A stretch of 64,000 nucleotides of DNA from Sarcocystis neurona (Eukaryota > Apicomplexa > Conoidasida > Eucoccidiorida > Sarcocystidae): positions 5,503,730 to 5,567,729 of the forward strand of contig KL647291.1 in NCBI GenBank assembly GCA_000727475.1, read 5' to 3'. The notes under the pieces are model-generated. The model saw only the letters and a program-made list of their open reading frames with translations, was not told where the DNA came from and did not search any database. A program made the translations under genes and the position numbers. Each line of letters opens with the position of its first letter. The first letter of the stretch is position 1. Positions 30,759-43,100 of the stretch are shown piece after piece.

Positions 30759-33700
30759 CTACTGGACAATTTGCTGGAAAGTGGGGCGAAGGAGAGGGGA
30801 CTGCTCGAGACAGGAGAGAGCAAGCGAAAGCAGAAATTCATTTTGCACAGAGAAGTCGGAAGGAGAGACGCTGTACGCGGCTTCGCTGAAGCGTCGCCAG
30901 TTCCCCACACCGAGCAGCCGCGCAGCCACCACCCCGTACGCCCACACGTCCGCAGGCCGGTCGTACGCCGCCGTGCGCTGCTCCGGCGCGATGTAACCCT
31001 GCAGCCCAGCAGCAGCACCACCCCACCCCACACGCCGCACCAGCAGCGCACGGTCCCCCGGAAGTCACGTCACGGCAACACACCGCAGCAGCAGCAACGC
31101 GGCAGCAGCAAGACAGCAGCGGCAGCAACGGGACAGCAGCAACAAGAGTACGGCAGCCGCAGCAACACCAACGCGGCGGCGTGAGTTGACGGACGACACA
31201 GCGCAGCAGCCGCGTCACCCCCCCGGAGAGAACAGACGCAGCAGCAGCGGGTGCAGCGTGCAGCGGCCCCCCCAGAAGGCCGCTACACCAGCAGCATGTG
31301 CATATATGTGACTCCTCTCACAGGCACACACCCGCAGTGGACGACGCACATACATACACACACATGTACGTATACACGCACCCCTTCGCCCTTCTCTCGC
31401 TCTTCTCTCTTTCTCTCCCCGCGTTGCTTGCACAACGGTGCATTACATCTCTCCACACATTTGTATACATCTATAATATATATACACACAGACAGCGAGA
31501 AAGAGAAGCCAGCACATCCACATATGTGCCCACATACGTACCTCCAAGAAACGAACACAAATATATACACTGACACTTCCCTCTTATAACAGGGGTTCTC
31601 TTCTTCACTTCGATAGCAGCGACACTCATACACGCACTTCTTTGTTGTACAGACAAAGATACTCAGAAAACAGCAGGCAGGTCCTTTCATGGATTTCTGC
31701 AGGTGAGACGGACGCAGCTGTCCCTCCTGCGCCACCGTCTCTCTTCACAGTCGCCGTGCGGACACGTATACACAAACATCGGACAACACACGCAAAAACA
31801 TACACACATACATACGCGTGTCCACAGGGACGCCAGATTCTCGCTCGATCTCTTCCACACACGCATACACCTATATATATATGCGTGTCTATAGGGACAA
31901 CAGATACATATATATATATACATACGCGTGTTCACAGGGACAGATTCTTTCTCTCTTCCACACATGCATACATATATATATATACACGCGTGTCCACAGG
32001 GATTCCAGTATACATATATATATATATACATATATATATATATGTGTCTATACGGACAACAGATATATATACATATATATATATATACATGGACATACAT
32101 ACGCGTGTCCACAGGGACGCCAGATTCTCTCTCGATCGCTTCCATAAATGCATACACCCCCTATATACACATACAAATGCGTGCCCACAAGAACGTCATA
32201 TTCTCGCTCTTTCTTTCTTCCACATACGCATACATACCTACACACGTAGATCTACACATATATCTATATCTACATACATATATATATATATGCGTGTCTC
32301 TCTCTCTTTCTTCTGTGAATGCATGCATATATATATACACGTACACGTGTCCGTAGGAACTTCACATTCTCTCTCTCTCTTTCATGCATGCATACGTACC
32401 TATATACATACATTTACACATATATATACACGTATGTATATATGTATATATATATTATATATATATATATCAGCATGAATGTGTGTCTGTAGCCGGGTTG
32501 CTGTAGATTACCTCGGTGCCCGGGCCCTGAGTCATCTCGTGTTCGAAAGACGCCTCCGCGACCCTCGCGACGCCGAAGTCCGTCACCATCGCCCTGCCGT
32601 CCTACAGGCACGCGCGCAGCAGGCGAGGTGGGGAAAAGAAGACATCAGAGAAGAGAGAAAAGCAGCACAGGAGACAGAGCGAGGCAGAGCCGACCGCAAC
32701 CGTTTTTAGGAAAGACGTCCACGTGTAATGCGGTGGTGTGGTTTTCTGTGGACTTCTTGCCGCGGCTGCTGCTGCTGCAGTCTTCGAGAGGAAGCACAGG
32801 TGCTGCTGCTGCTCCCCCTCCTCCTGTTGTGCGGCACTTGTCCTATTGCCGGTGCTGCTGCTCACTGCTGCTGCTGTCGCTCCTGTTCACAGCTGCTTCA
32901 TTTCGTGGAGCACACACGAGCTGCTGCTGCTGGCGAGGACCCACTTTGATAAGAATATTGGCAGGCTTGAGATCCCGGTGCAGCAGGTGGGGTCTGCTGG
33001 GCGTCGCCGAGTGAAGGTAGTGCATGCCTCTGGCAGTGTCCAGCAGCACCGTAAAAATAAATTCTTCGCTCAAAGCAATCTCCCGCTTCTCTTGCTTCTC
33101 GAGCATACTCTCTGCAGCAGCAGGACACCCGGCGCAGCAGGACAGCAACGCACCGGCTGTCAGCCGCAACACCCTCTCCGAAGAGCCTCGCGCAGCAGCT
33201 GCAGCACCACCCAGAAGGCGGCAACAGCACCATCCCACGCGGCCCACACAACGCCGCCCTCCCCCTCTTCCCCGCAAACGCAGCAGCCGCAGCGGCAGCA
33301 GCAAGATGCAAGACGCAGACACAGCAGCAGTCGGCGCAGCGGCCCGCACCACCGCGTAGCAGAATACGCGCCGTTCTGGGCCAAAAGGAGAAAACGAGCA
33401 GCAGCAGAGCAGCAGAGAAGAACAGAACAACAGCAGCCGGAGGAGAGAAGCACAGAGAGAGAAGGGCAGTACATGCGACTCGCGAGGCAGACTCACACAC
33501 GGAGAAGAAGAAACGACGAGTTCCTTGCGTGGGAGACACGCGCGTCCATTTCCACGCGTAAAAACGCAGAAACAAATGCGGCACGACGACGTGACTGCAC
33601 GTCACACAGGGGGGCCTGCTTTTTATTTCCACGAATGTCAAGACTCGGCCTCTCCTCCACAAGAAGTAGGGGGTGTACGTACACGCCACAAGGCAGCGCG

Positions 33701-36700
33701 CGCGGAAGGGACGCACGAACAGAGACCTGGGAAAGGCAGCACTGATTCAATTATACACGTACATATACACGAACACAGAGCCTTCCTTCTTCGCACACTC
33801 TCTAGGACCCCGTGTTTCCCGAGTGAAGCACATGCGAGAGAAATCCAACTTCGAAAAGAGCAGCAGCAGACATTCCTCGGGTCGGAGGGGGAGGGGGCGA
33901 AAGGGGCGCAGCGCTGCTCCCCGCGACCCGGCTGGACCCCACACACAAGAGCTCGTCTCGAAGATATTCTCCCCGTCCTCCCCTTCCTCCCCGCATAGGG
34001 CAAATAATCTACGCAGCAGCCCCACCATGATGGCAAAGAGCAACAACACACCACAGACGGAGGAAAAGTCGCGACGTGTGTGGACGCCGTCTGCCGGTTA
34101 TTTTTCTCGCCAGCAACCGGACGCGCTTCAGCAGAGAGAAACTGCGCGTGCTTCCCTGCCGCAGCTCTGCAGCCACCACTCGCGCACCAGGCGCGGCCAG
34201 CTGCCAGGTGTTGCGCACCGGACACTCCCCCACACAGAGAGAAGAAGCAAAAGAAACGGAGAAAAAAAGCGAGGCAGGTACAGAGAGGGAAGACAGAAAC
34301 ACAGAAAGGAAGAGAAAAAGAGAGACAAAAGAGACAGAAACGGAGGGAGACGGGGAAACGGGCAGAGAGAAACGAAGAGACACACACGTAAGTGCCATGA
34401 GAAGCTGGCGATCTCTAACGACCCCAAAAGGGGGGGCGGTCGCGCCCGGCGGCAACGAAGAAGAAGAACAGCGGCGGGGACGCGTGCGCGTGCGCGCCGG
34501 CCGAAGAAGAAAAGACGCAGAAAGGGGGGAGGGCAACCGTCTCCTCGACCTTCCTCTCCCGCTGCTGCTGCTGTTGCTGCTGGTGTCCCTCGCATTTATG
34601 TGCGCGCGTCCGTCGGCACTCCCCACACGCAGATAAGAAAGAGCAACACAGCGCCCAGCTCGTACCGAGAGAAAAGTCAGCGAGATCCATGAGGAAGCAG
34701 AGAGAATTTGTTTTCACTTTCTTCTTGCTGCGATCCTCCAACATCTGGAAGCCTTTGAACACCCCGAGGAAAGGCACCACGCGGGGATGAGAGTAGCTGC
34801 GCATCATCTCCGCCTCAGGCACGTTCTCCTCGCTGCAGGCACACCAGCACCGCCCGTGCACACACGTGTGGCCAGGAAGCAGCCGCCGAGCCAACGACGA
34901 CAAAGGCAAGGAAGAGGACCCCCGCGTGTTTTCACCCCTTTGCGCGCCCGTTTGTGTACGCCCGCACGGGCCCGCGCTCGCATGCAGCAGGGAAGGGCAG
35001 TCACTCTTCTTGCACAGCACATTACCACTTGCACGCGCCACTCGAGCTGCTGCCAGTGATGTCCACGCACAGACCCAGGCAAGGAGAAGAGGAGACATAC
35101 AGGCATGCCCCCCCGCGTGGGCCCCCGGCTCTTCCTGCTGCTGCACTCTTCAGAGACGACTTCTTTCTCGCCTGCACACAAACGAGCCTCTCCCTATCAT
35201 TTCTCCGCCTCTCTCTGTGTCGCTCTCCGCACATGAACAGGTCACTTATACACGTATGCAACACTATATACAGACATACGTATAGAGGTGTGTAGCCGAA
35301 CATACGTATATATGCATGCTTACGTGTGTCTAGCCGTTTCACATGCAGATACATATCTATACAAGTCTGAGTATGTACACACATATATCGGCGTACATAC
35401 ATATGTGACCGCATATTTATATATATATTCATTTGACTCTATACGAGTGTGCAACTTTGAGACCGCAAAGAAGAAAAGACGACGTTGCCACAGACATCTA
35501 GGCTCCAGAGAACGGGGAAGAAACTGCCGCATGTGAGGGGAACTTTCTTCGCTGGGAGCCTAACGTCTACTTGTATATATAGACATATATATATATGTAT
35601 ATACGCGTATTACACCTGCGTACTACATATTATTTATATGCAGGTGTTCAGGCATGTATGTACGCAGGCGTGTATGTGTGTATATGTATGCGTGTGTAAG
35701 TATGTGTGTATATCTATGGATATGTATGTATATGCGTATGTATGTATATGTACGTATATGTATGTATATGTGTGTATACGTATGTATATGTATATATGTG
35801 TGTGTGTGTGTCCCCCCACATGTCTATATACATATATATATATGTATGTATGTCGTGCGGCAGCAATGAGATATACATATGTATATATAGATCTATATTT
35901 TGCTTGTGTTCTAAGGAGGATAAGCGTATTTTTTTTAGTCGAGGCAGACTGACGCCAAATACGTGATCCGAAATATTCGTCGACGTCTCTCTCTCTCTCT
36001 GTGTGTCTCCCCCCCACAACACCTGCTGCCACGAGGCTGCCTGTGGCTCCCCAACATATGCGCGCATGCAGAGACGGCCCTTCGCATAAACGGCGCCCTC
36101 GACACGTTGGGTGACACACGCCGTTGAACAGAGAGGCGTGGTGTGTCTCGCGCTTCTCCGTATAAATAAATACAAAAACACACGCCTGTATCTACACGTG
36201 GCGGAGGAATCTACCTGCCTATATTCCTGCGTCTCTCTCTAAATGTATTTACGTGTAACAGAACCCACCTGCGTAGATTGATGCGTCTCTCCGTGTCTCT
36301 CTCTATAGATGTATCTCTCTACTATGAGAAACGAGACATGTATCGCACAAATAGAGTTGTTTATCTACGTCAAGATGTATCTGAAGCCCTGTGCACACGT
36401 AGGTACATATTCGAATGTATATACCTATACCTCTCTGTCTTCCTCTATATACATACACTAATATAGATATCTCCATATACCTCTGCCTCTCTCTCCCTAT
36501 GTGTATCTAAATCTCTCTCCCTATACCTCTCTCTCTATATATATATGAAAACAAATGTCTCCCTATACCTCCCTCTATCTCTCTACGTATATATATATAT
36601 AAATCTGTCTCCGTATACGTCTTTCTCTCTCTCTTTATATATATATATCTTCCTATACCTCTCTGTACATATATATATATATGCGTGCAAGATATCAAAC

Positions 36701-38870
36701 CTCTCCGTGCACATATATATATATATGAAAATACCTCTACAAATATATATATATATATGTATCTGAATGTATGTATATATATGTATGTACAAATATGTGT
36801 ATATGGGGCATGCCACTCTCTCTCTCTCTCTATATATATATATATGAAAATCTATATGCCTATCCCCCTACGTATATATATATATATATGCTTTCTCTTT
36901 CCCCTTATATACGCATACATAGGGAGGTTCGGCACGCATCATATACATGCGTTTATCTCCCGCTCGACAAGTCCTGACGACTGGAACTCCCGACTTTTTG
37001 ATATGTGTGGGTGTGTGGTGTGGATACTGCGGTTGCAGCTGCAGGCTACCCGCGGAGAGAAGGAACTACATTTATTTCTTCCTTCCGACGCACTGCCACT
37101 CACACCTATTGCTGTCCCTTCCTCGAACTGCCCGCTGTTGCTCTTCTTTGCCGCTGCCGCTGCTGCTATTCTTCGCTGCTGCTGCAGCTGCCCTTTTTCG
37201 CTGCTGCTGCTGCTGTTCGTTGACGTGGCTCTCGCTGACGCACTCGCTGCTGCAGCTTTGTGCTGGTGCTGCTGCGCTTGCTGCTGTTGCTGCTTCTCCT
37301 GTCGCTGCTACTCTCTCCTTACTTTTGGGGAGCCAGCAGGCACGCAGTACTACCCGCTACGAGTTACTGTGGATAGGCGTGAGGAAGGTTCCTCGGTGAC
37401 TCAGGCAAATTCCCTTCCGTCGGCAGTCGCTCTACGTGCTGCTTCTTGTGCTCTTGCTGCTGTTGCTGCGCATTCCTGCTGCTGCTCTTGCGTCGCGCTG
37501 CGCTTCTTGCTCTTCTTTGCGCAGCGCTGGCTACAAGCCTTTTTCTTCTTCGTTCTTCGCCGCTGCTGCCGCCCTTGGGACGCCGGCGGCGCCTGCAGTG
37601 ACTGCTGCTGTTGCTGCTGCTGCTGCTGCTAGGTGTGTGGGGTTGCTGCTGCGCGTCTCACCTTCTCGGCACGAGCTTCAGCGCGTACTCCGGTGCCCCT
37701 GCATGCGTACCCGTCGCAGCAGCAGGTCGTTCGGTCGCCCCTGGAGAGGCACCACCTTCTCGCTCTTGTCCGGCACCTTGTCCTGCTGCTCCGCGTTGCT
37801 GCTGCTGCTCTGCTGTGACCTCCTCCTCTTCCTTTTCTTCCCCACTGCTGCTGCGTCTGCACTTCTTCTTCGGAGGGAATGGCTTCTGTTTCTTTTGCTT
37901 CTGCGCCTCCTGCTGCGCCTTCCGCGGTTGTCCTTCACTCTCTTCGATGCCTGCGTTAGTCCGCCCTGCTGCAGCGTCCCTGGTGGCCGCTTCAGCAGCG
38001 TCTGGATCCGCAGCAGCTGCCGCAGCACTCCCTGCCTGCGCAGGAGAAGAGGAAGAGGCGACAGCAACAGCCGCATGGAAAGAAGCAGCGGCGTCGTCTT
38101 CTTCCCGCTTCCGTTTCCTCGCGCGCGCTGCGGGTCTGTACGCTGCTGCAGCATCTTTCCTTGCATCCACCGTGGGCGCTGGCTTCTTCCGCGGACGTCG
38201 TCCAGCAGCAGCAGCAGCGAGATGTTTTTTCTGCTTTTTCGCCCCTGTACACTTCTTCTTCCTTTTCCTCTCGTAGAAATCGTCGTCATCTGCGTCCTCC
38301 TCTTCTGCCGCAGCTGCAGCAGCCACCGCTGCTGCTGCCACAGCTGCTGCACGTCTGCCTCGGCCTCCAACCGCAGCAGCAACTCCCACCACCGCCTGTC
38401 TCCGCTGCTCGTCAACAACACACTGCTGCTCCTGCTCCGGCCAGCCACGGTGCTGCGGCGCAGCCAGTCCAAGAGAAGGCGACGCAGCAGCAGCAGCAAG
38501 TCCCCCCGCGCCACGTCTGCTGTGTCCCAGCAATCTCTCAGCGCTGCGCAGCTCTCTGCAGACAGGCTCCTGGTGGCTGCTGCTGCTGCTCCAGCTTCTC
38601 CCGTACGCAGCAGCAGCAGCAGCGCCGGGCACCGCGTCGGCCTCCCGCTTGCTGCTGCAGCTGCTGTTGCTTCTTTCATCCGCGTGCAGCGCAGGATACT
38701 GCTGCAGCTGCCGCACACGCCACACTTCCCCGAAGCTCCCCTTCCCCAGCTTCTCTTTGAATTCAAAGTATGCGTCAAGGTCCAGCTCCTGCTGCGGCTG
38801 CTGCTGCACCACTCCCCCCCCTCCGCACGCTGCAGCAGCAGGCAAACCCCACGGGCTCGCTCCACTCGCG
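30759..38870 (-). CDS. TKL (Raf-like) Ser/Thr protein kinase domain, five exons
   Basis: ATP-dependent protein kinase, probably the C-terminal half of a larger EDR1-type gene. Exons read by splice sites: 37662-about 38870, 34666-34832, 32945-33111, 32512-32601, 30759-30998. Phases match exactly at all four joins. In order: glycine loop [13 protein letters not shown]-binding Lys in YALKLV, helix-C Glu in [11 protein letters not shown], hinge [10 protein letters not shown], catalytic loop [14 protein letters not shown] (DFG at 32572-32580), activation-segment end [15 protein letters not shown] and the RPTF end. All catalytic residues are present, so it should be active. About 335 residues, low-complexity with very basic clusters (ERKRKKK, KRKREE), sit between the glycine loop and the Lys. 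This is either a giant insert or a hidden intron. The first exon has an in-frame TGA upstream (876-878 of 38 kb) and no ATG, so a 5' exon is required. Introns of 2829, 1554, 343 and 1513 bp carry the minisatellites. Confidence 0.85.
31795..32480. repeat. Intronic minisatellite, ACGCGTGTCCACAGGGAC core
   Basis: Degenerate tandem units of roughly 60-110 bp. Each has the core GCGTGTCCACAGGGACGCC or a variant, then CAGATTCTCTCTCGAT-type pyrimidine sequence, then a TATATA/CATACA stretch. At least six cores are visible (31.81, 31.88, 31.93, 31.99, 32.10, 32.17 kb). The array sits in the intron between the DFG exon and the APE exon of the kinase gene. Confidence 0.85.
35570..36960. repeat. Intronic TATG/TATATA and CTCTCTATATAT repeats
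   Basis: Two types. From 35.57 to 35.90 kb there are GTATATGTATG-type runs. From 36.23 to 36.95 kb there are degenerate units of about 50-60 bp combining ACCTCTCTCTCT-like pyrimidine runs with TATATATATATGAAAA. Both lie in the 2.8-kb intron of the kinase gene. Confidence 0.8.
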
Positions 38871-40150
38871 CTGCATCAAATAGATGACATTCTCCACACA
38901 AAACCAACGTGCTGCTGCTGCTACAGGGAAAGACCTCTCTCCTCTTCCTCCTTTACAAGCAAACATCTACATGTATACACACACCTAAACGCGGTAACTC
39001 CATGCCCCACGACTACTCTAAGCACCGCGGCTCTCTCTCTATATATACCGTACATCCATATATGTAGATCTACTTTTTATAGACACACACGGATGCGCGT
39101 ACATATTTGTAGAGCAAACAAATTGCCTCAACTTCTGTAAGCAAGCCCGCGTGTCTGTCTATGGCCACCGAAGGAGAGCGAACGTGAGAAGCAGCACCGC
39201 TGACCTGCGACGCATGAGTATGCACACACAGAGAGACACAGAGACAGGGAGACGGAGACAGAAGAACGTAACACAGAGACACCCGTGCCTACGTCCGCAT
39301 GCGAAGCAAAGGGACGAGACAAAAGGATATGTTTCTCTGTCTCATTTCCGAGGAAAACTTATGTTTCTCTGTCGCACTTGAAGATGAGAAGAAAAGGACA
39401 AACCTACCCAAGCACAAACCTCCCGCCGTACGCGCAGCTCTACTACACAGAAGGTGAGACAGAGAGCTGCGCATCACCCGCCGAGAGAGCCACCCAACGA
39501 AGAACTCGTCAACAGCAGGACGGGAAAAAGAAGAAGAAGAAGCCTTGAAAGGAGGAAGACGACTGCCTCCTGCTGCACACGACTACCTCCTGCAGCAGAC
39601 GACTGCCCCCTCCTGCGGCACAGGGCAGTCTCCTGACACAAACGCGACTACGGGGACAGGCTGGTGCGGCCGCTGCTTCGACGAGTGTTTGTTCATGGAC
39701 CACTGGCGAGTGCCGCCACTTACTTCTACAGTCTTCGTAGCTGCAGCAGAAATAAGAGGGACGTGAGAAATTACTGAAACTATGAGGAACGGCTGCATCA
39801 GTTTCTCTGCTTATGTCTGTATGTGTGCGCTGCATCGGGTCCTTGACGCCGCGCTGGTGCTATTCCTCTCTACCTCTGACGCTGCTGCGGCCGCTGCCGC
39901 TGCTGCCGCGCCGCACATGCTGCGGCGGCTCCACTACTACCGTGTGGCCCTGCAGTCCGCCCGCCGTTTTCTTGGGCTCTGTTCCGCTGTGTCTCGCCCG
40001 CTGCTGCTGCTGCACTGCTGCAAGTGCTGCTGCTCCGCTGCTGCTGCTGCTGCTACAGCTCTGCTACGGCTGCTGCTTCGCCGCTGTTGCTGCTGCACTA
40101 CTGCTGCTGCTGGTCCTTTGTTGCTGCTGCTACTGCTGCGAGTCGCTGGC
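38871..40150. other. Interval between the kinase and EDR1 exons, probably intron
   Basis: No frame with convincing coding content on the minus strand. If the two blocks form one gene, this is an intron of about 1.2 kb, or holds a small unrecognised exon. A patch of GAGACACAGAGACAGGGAGAC-type repeats lies near 39.23-39.28 kb. Confidence 0.4.
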
Positions 40151-43100
40151 TTACACGAGGAGAAGTCTGTCGAGTTCTGCGCGGGCCTGTTGGTGTCTGA
40201 CACCCTCCGGTACGCAAGGCCATGTGGACCACCACGCCCCGCCTTCGTCTTCTTCTTCTTCATCGATCCTGCCGGCGGCAGCAAACGAGCAGAGGCTGCA
40301 GACACTGCTCCTGTTGCTTCTTCCCGTGGAGCTGCTTCCGCCGTCTGCATCACCCACAGCAGGCGTCCCGGACAGCTGCTGCAGCACGCCGCGGAGGCCG
40401 TCGCCGACACCCGCCTGACCCGCTTCACCTGCCGCCGAAGAAGCAATGGCAGCGGCAGCAGCAGCAGCCGCACAATACGAGCGGGATAGACAGCAGCAGC
40501 AGTGCTGACGTAGCTCGTGGAAGTCAGCAGTTGTTACGTCGGTCAGCCCGTGCCGCGTGTAGCAAAACTGTCTCTTCTGCTGTCGCTGCTGCTGCTGCTC
40601 TGCTGCAGCAGCAGCAGCCGCGCCCACGGCCTCAGCAGCTGGACACACTTCTGCTTCACCAGCAGCGTGCTTCCCACCATCCCCAGTGGAAGGAGCCCGT
40701 TCGGCGGAAGAAGAAGCAGCGGCAACAGCGACACACGCACACATGTCTGCTGCTGCTGCTGCGGCGTCTCGACTGATGGAGATGCTTCTGTGAGTCTTTG
40801 TCCCGTTTCGACGTTCGGCTGCCACCTCGCAGCGGCTGCTGCACCTGCTGCTGCCGCCTCCTCTTTGACGCTGCTGCTGCTGCAGCCCCCCATCGTCTCT
40901 GTGGAGCTGCTGCTCGCCGTCTTCTTCACGCCGCGCTGCTGCGCCTGACGCTGCTACGCCTTCTCCTCCCGCTGCTCCTCCTGCTGACGGCGGATTCTGG
41001 ACGCCGGCTGCGATGCTGCTCTTGCTACTACGTCTCGCCGCAGGCGCCAGCTGCTGCTGCAGCAGCAGTCGCATGTAATTTTGCGGGAAGGCGGGCCCGT
41101 GGTGCGAACAAAAAGCATGCAGGCGCAGTAGCAACTCGCGGCTGTTGCTGCTGCAGCAAGTCGGAACTCCCAGGCGACGGCAAAGCGGTAGAAGCGCAGC
41201 AGCCGCCTGCGTCTTACCGCTGTCGCCGGCAAATGCTTTGACTCCTCTTGTGTCTGCCGGGTCAAAAACTGCTGCTCCCCTTCCTGCTGGTGCACCACCT
41301 CGGGCAGCAGCAGCAGCAAAGTCGTGTGGCTGACAGAGACGCTTTGCAGCGCCTGCTGCAGCAGAGCTGCTTCCAGGAGGAAGCCAGAAGACTGGGATCA
41401 GCTGCTCGAGTTGCTCGCTGCTGTCGTTCTCATACAGCAGTACGACGTTATACACGAACTCTTCATCTGGTGGAGCAGCAGGGCTGCTTCTGCTGTTGCA
41501 TGCGCTGTGCTGCGCCCTCCTCGCCTGGCCACCTGCAGCGCCTTTATCTTTCTTGACGACCCTGTCTTTGCCGCAGCTGCTGCTGCTCCGCTTCTTCCGG
41601 CCCCCCCAGGCCCCCTCCCGCAACAGCCCCCCCAGGCTTTTTCTGGGCCCGCTGCTGTCTGCCTCCCCCTCCTCCCGCTTCTTGCTGCTGCTGCTGTTGC
41701 ATCTCACCTTCTTCTTCTTCTTCTTCCTGCTGTAGCTTCTCCTGCTGCTCCTCCTCCTTACCCTTTCCCTCCTCCTCTTCCTCCTCCTGTGACTTCTTCT
41801 TCTCCTTCTCCTCCTCCTGCTCCTTCTCCTCTACCCATTGCTGCTGCTTCTCTTCCTCTTCCTGCCGCTTCTGCGCGTCCTCCTCCCGCTTCCGCATATC
41901 GTGCTGCTTCCTCTCCTCCTGCTCCTGCTGCACCTTCGGCCGCGCTCCCCCTGCTCCCTGTTGCTGCTGCTGCTCGTGCTGCATGAGCACGTGCAGCTCC
42001 TCCTCGCGAAGCAGCGCAGCCGCTGCAGCAGGCGACGCCGCAGCAGCAGGTGCAGCAGCAGCAGCGTCACAGTAGCGTCTTGCTGCTGCGACCCCTGCTG
42101 GAAAACGCAGCACGCGACAACGTATACGTGCTGCATCGCAGAGAACTTTGAATAGCAGCGCCATGTGCCTGGCGGCGCCGTATTTGATCGACCCGAGCGC
42201 GACGAAGCCGTCGTTTTCGGCAGCAATGCGTGTGACCTCCTGCGGCTGTTTGCCCTGTGCTGCTCCCTGGGCGAAGCGAATGGAGCGCAGGACCATGCGT
42301 CTGAGCAGTTCAACAATCCTGTAGGCCGTCAACGACGACGACCCACTCCCCGTCCCCATCCCCCCCACTTTTGCTGCCGTGTGTCGCCCGGCCTCTGCCC
42401 TCCCTCCTGCTGCTGCTCCTTTCCCCACACCAGCCGGTGCAGCACTGCTGCTGCTGTTGCGATGATTAAAGTCATTGACAATACCACCACCGCCTCCTCC
42501 TCCTTCCCCCCCCCCACGGCACGTGCCAGACGATCGTCTGCTGCTGCTGCTCCGCCTGCTCCTGCTCCTGCTCCTCCTCCTCCGGCAGGCAACAGCGTCT
42601 TGCAGCGCTTCGCGTTCGTCCGGTGAGTTGCTGCTGCCGCAGCACCAGACGTGCTGCTGCCGCTGGTCGACAAAGAAGAAGATGCCAGCAGCTGCTTGAC
42701 GTCACAGATTCGCTTCCGCAGCTGTGCGTCGGAGTGTACATCGACGACAATAACTTCTCGGCAGCAGCAGGGCGACGACGAAGAAGCGCACGTAGACAAA
42801 GAAGCGCCGTCTCCAGAAGGAAGAAAAGAATTGCAAGACAAAGAGGAGCTGCTGCTCAAGTTCTCTCTCGAGCCACCATCGTGAACAGCCCTCTCGTCGA
42901 ACGCGCCACTGTTGTTCATCATAGCCGCAGACGACGCACAAAACAACTGCGGCTGCTCCAGCTCCTCCCCATACATCGCCCTCTCATCAGGCGAATAGCA
43001 ACACTCCAGCGCTTCCCAATATCGACGTATTTCCTGCTTCCACAATCTAATCGCTTCCTGCTGCTGCTCCCGCTGCTGCTGCCCTTGCTGTTCGGGCTGC

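Noticed and set aside
30326..31051. Minus-strand frame of 241 codons over the kinase end
   Set aside because: Out of frame with the kinase exon and carried by GAGACA repeats downstream of its stop codon.
31795..32480. CRISPR-like array
   Set aside because: Repeats are imperfect, spacers are themselves repetitive TATATA sequence, and the context is an intron of a eukaryotic gene.
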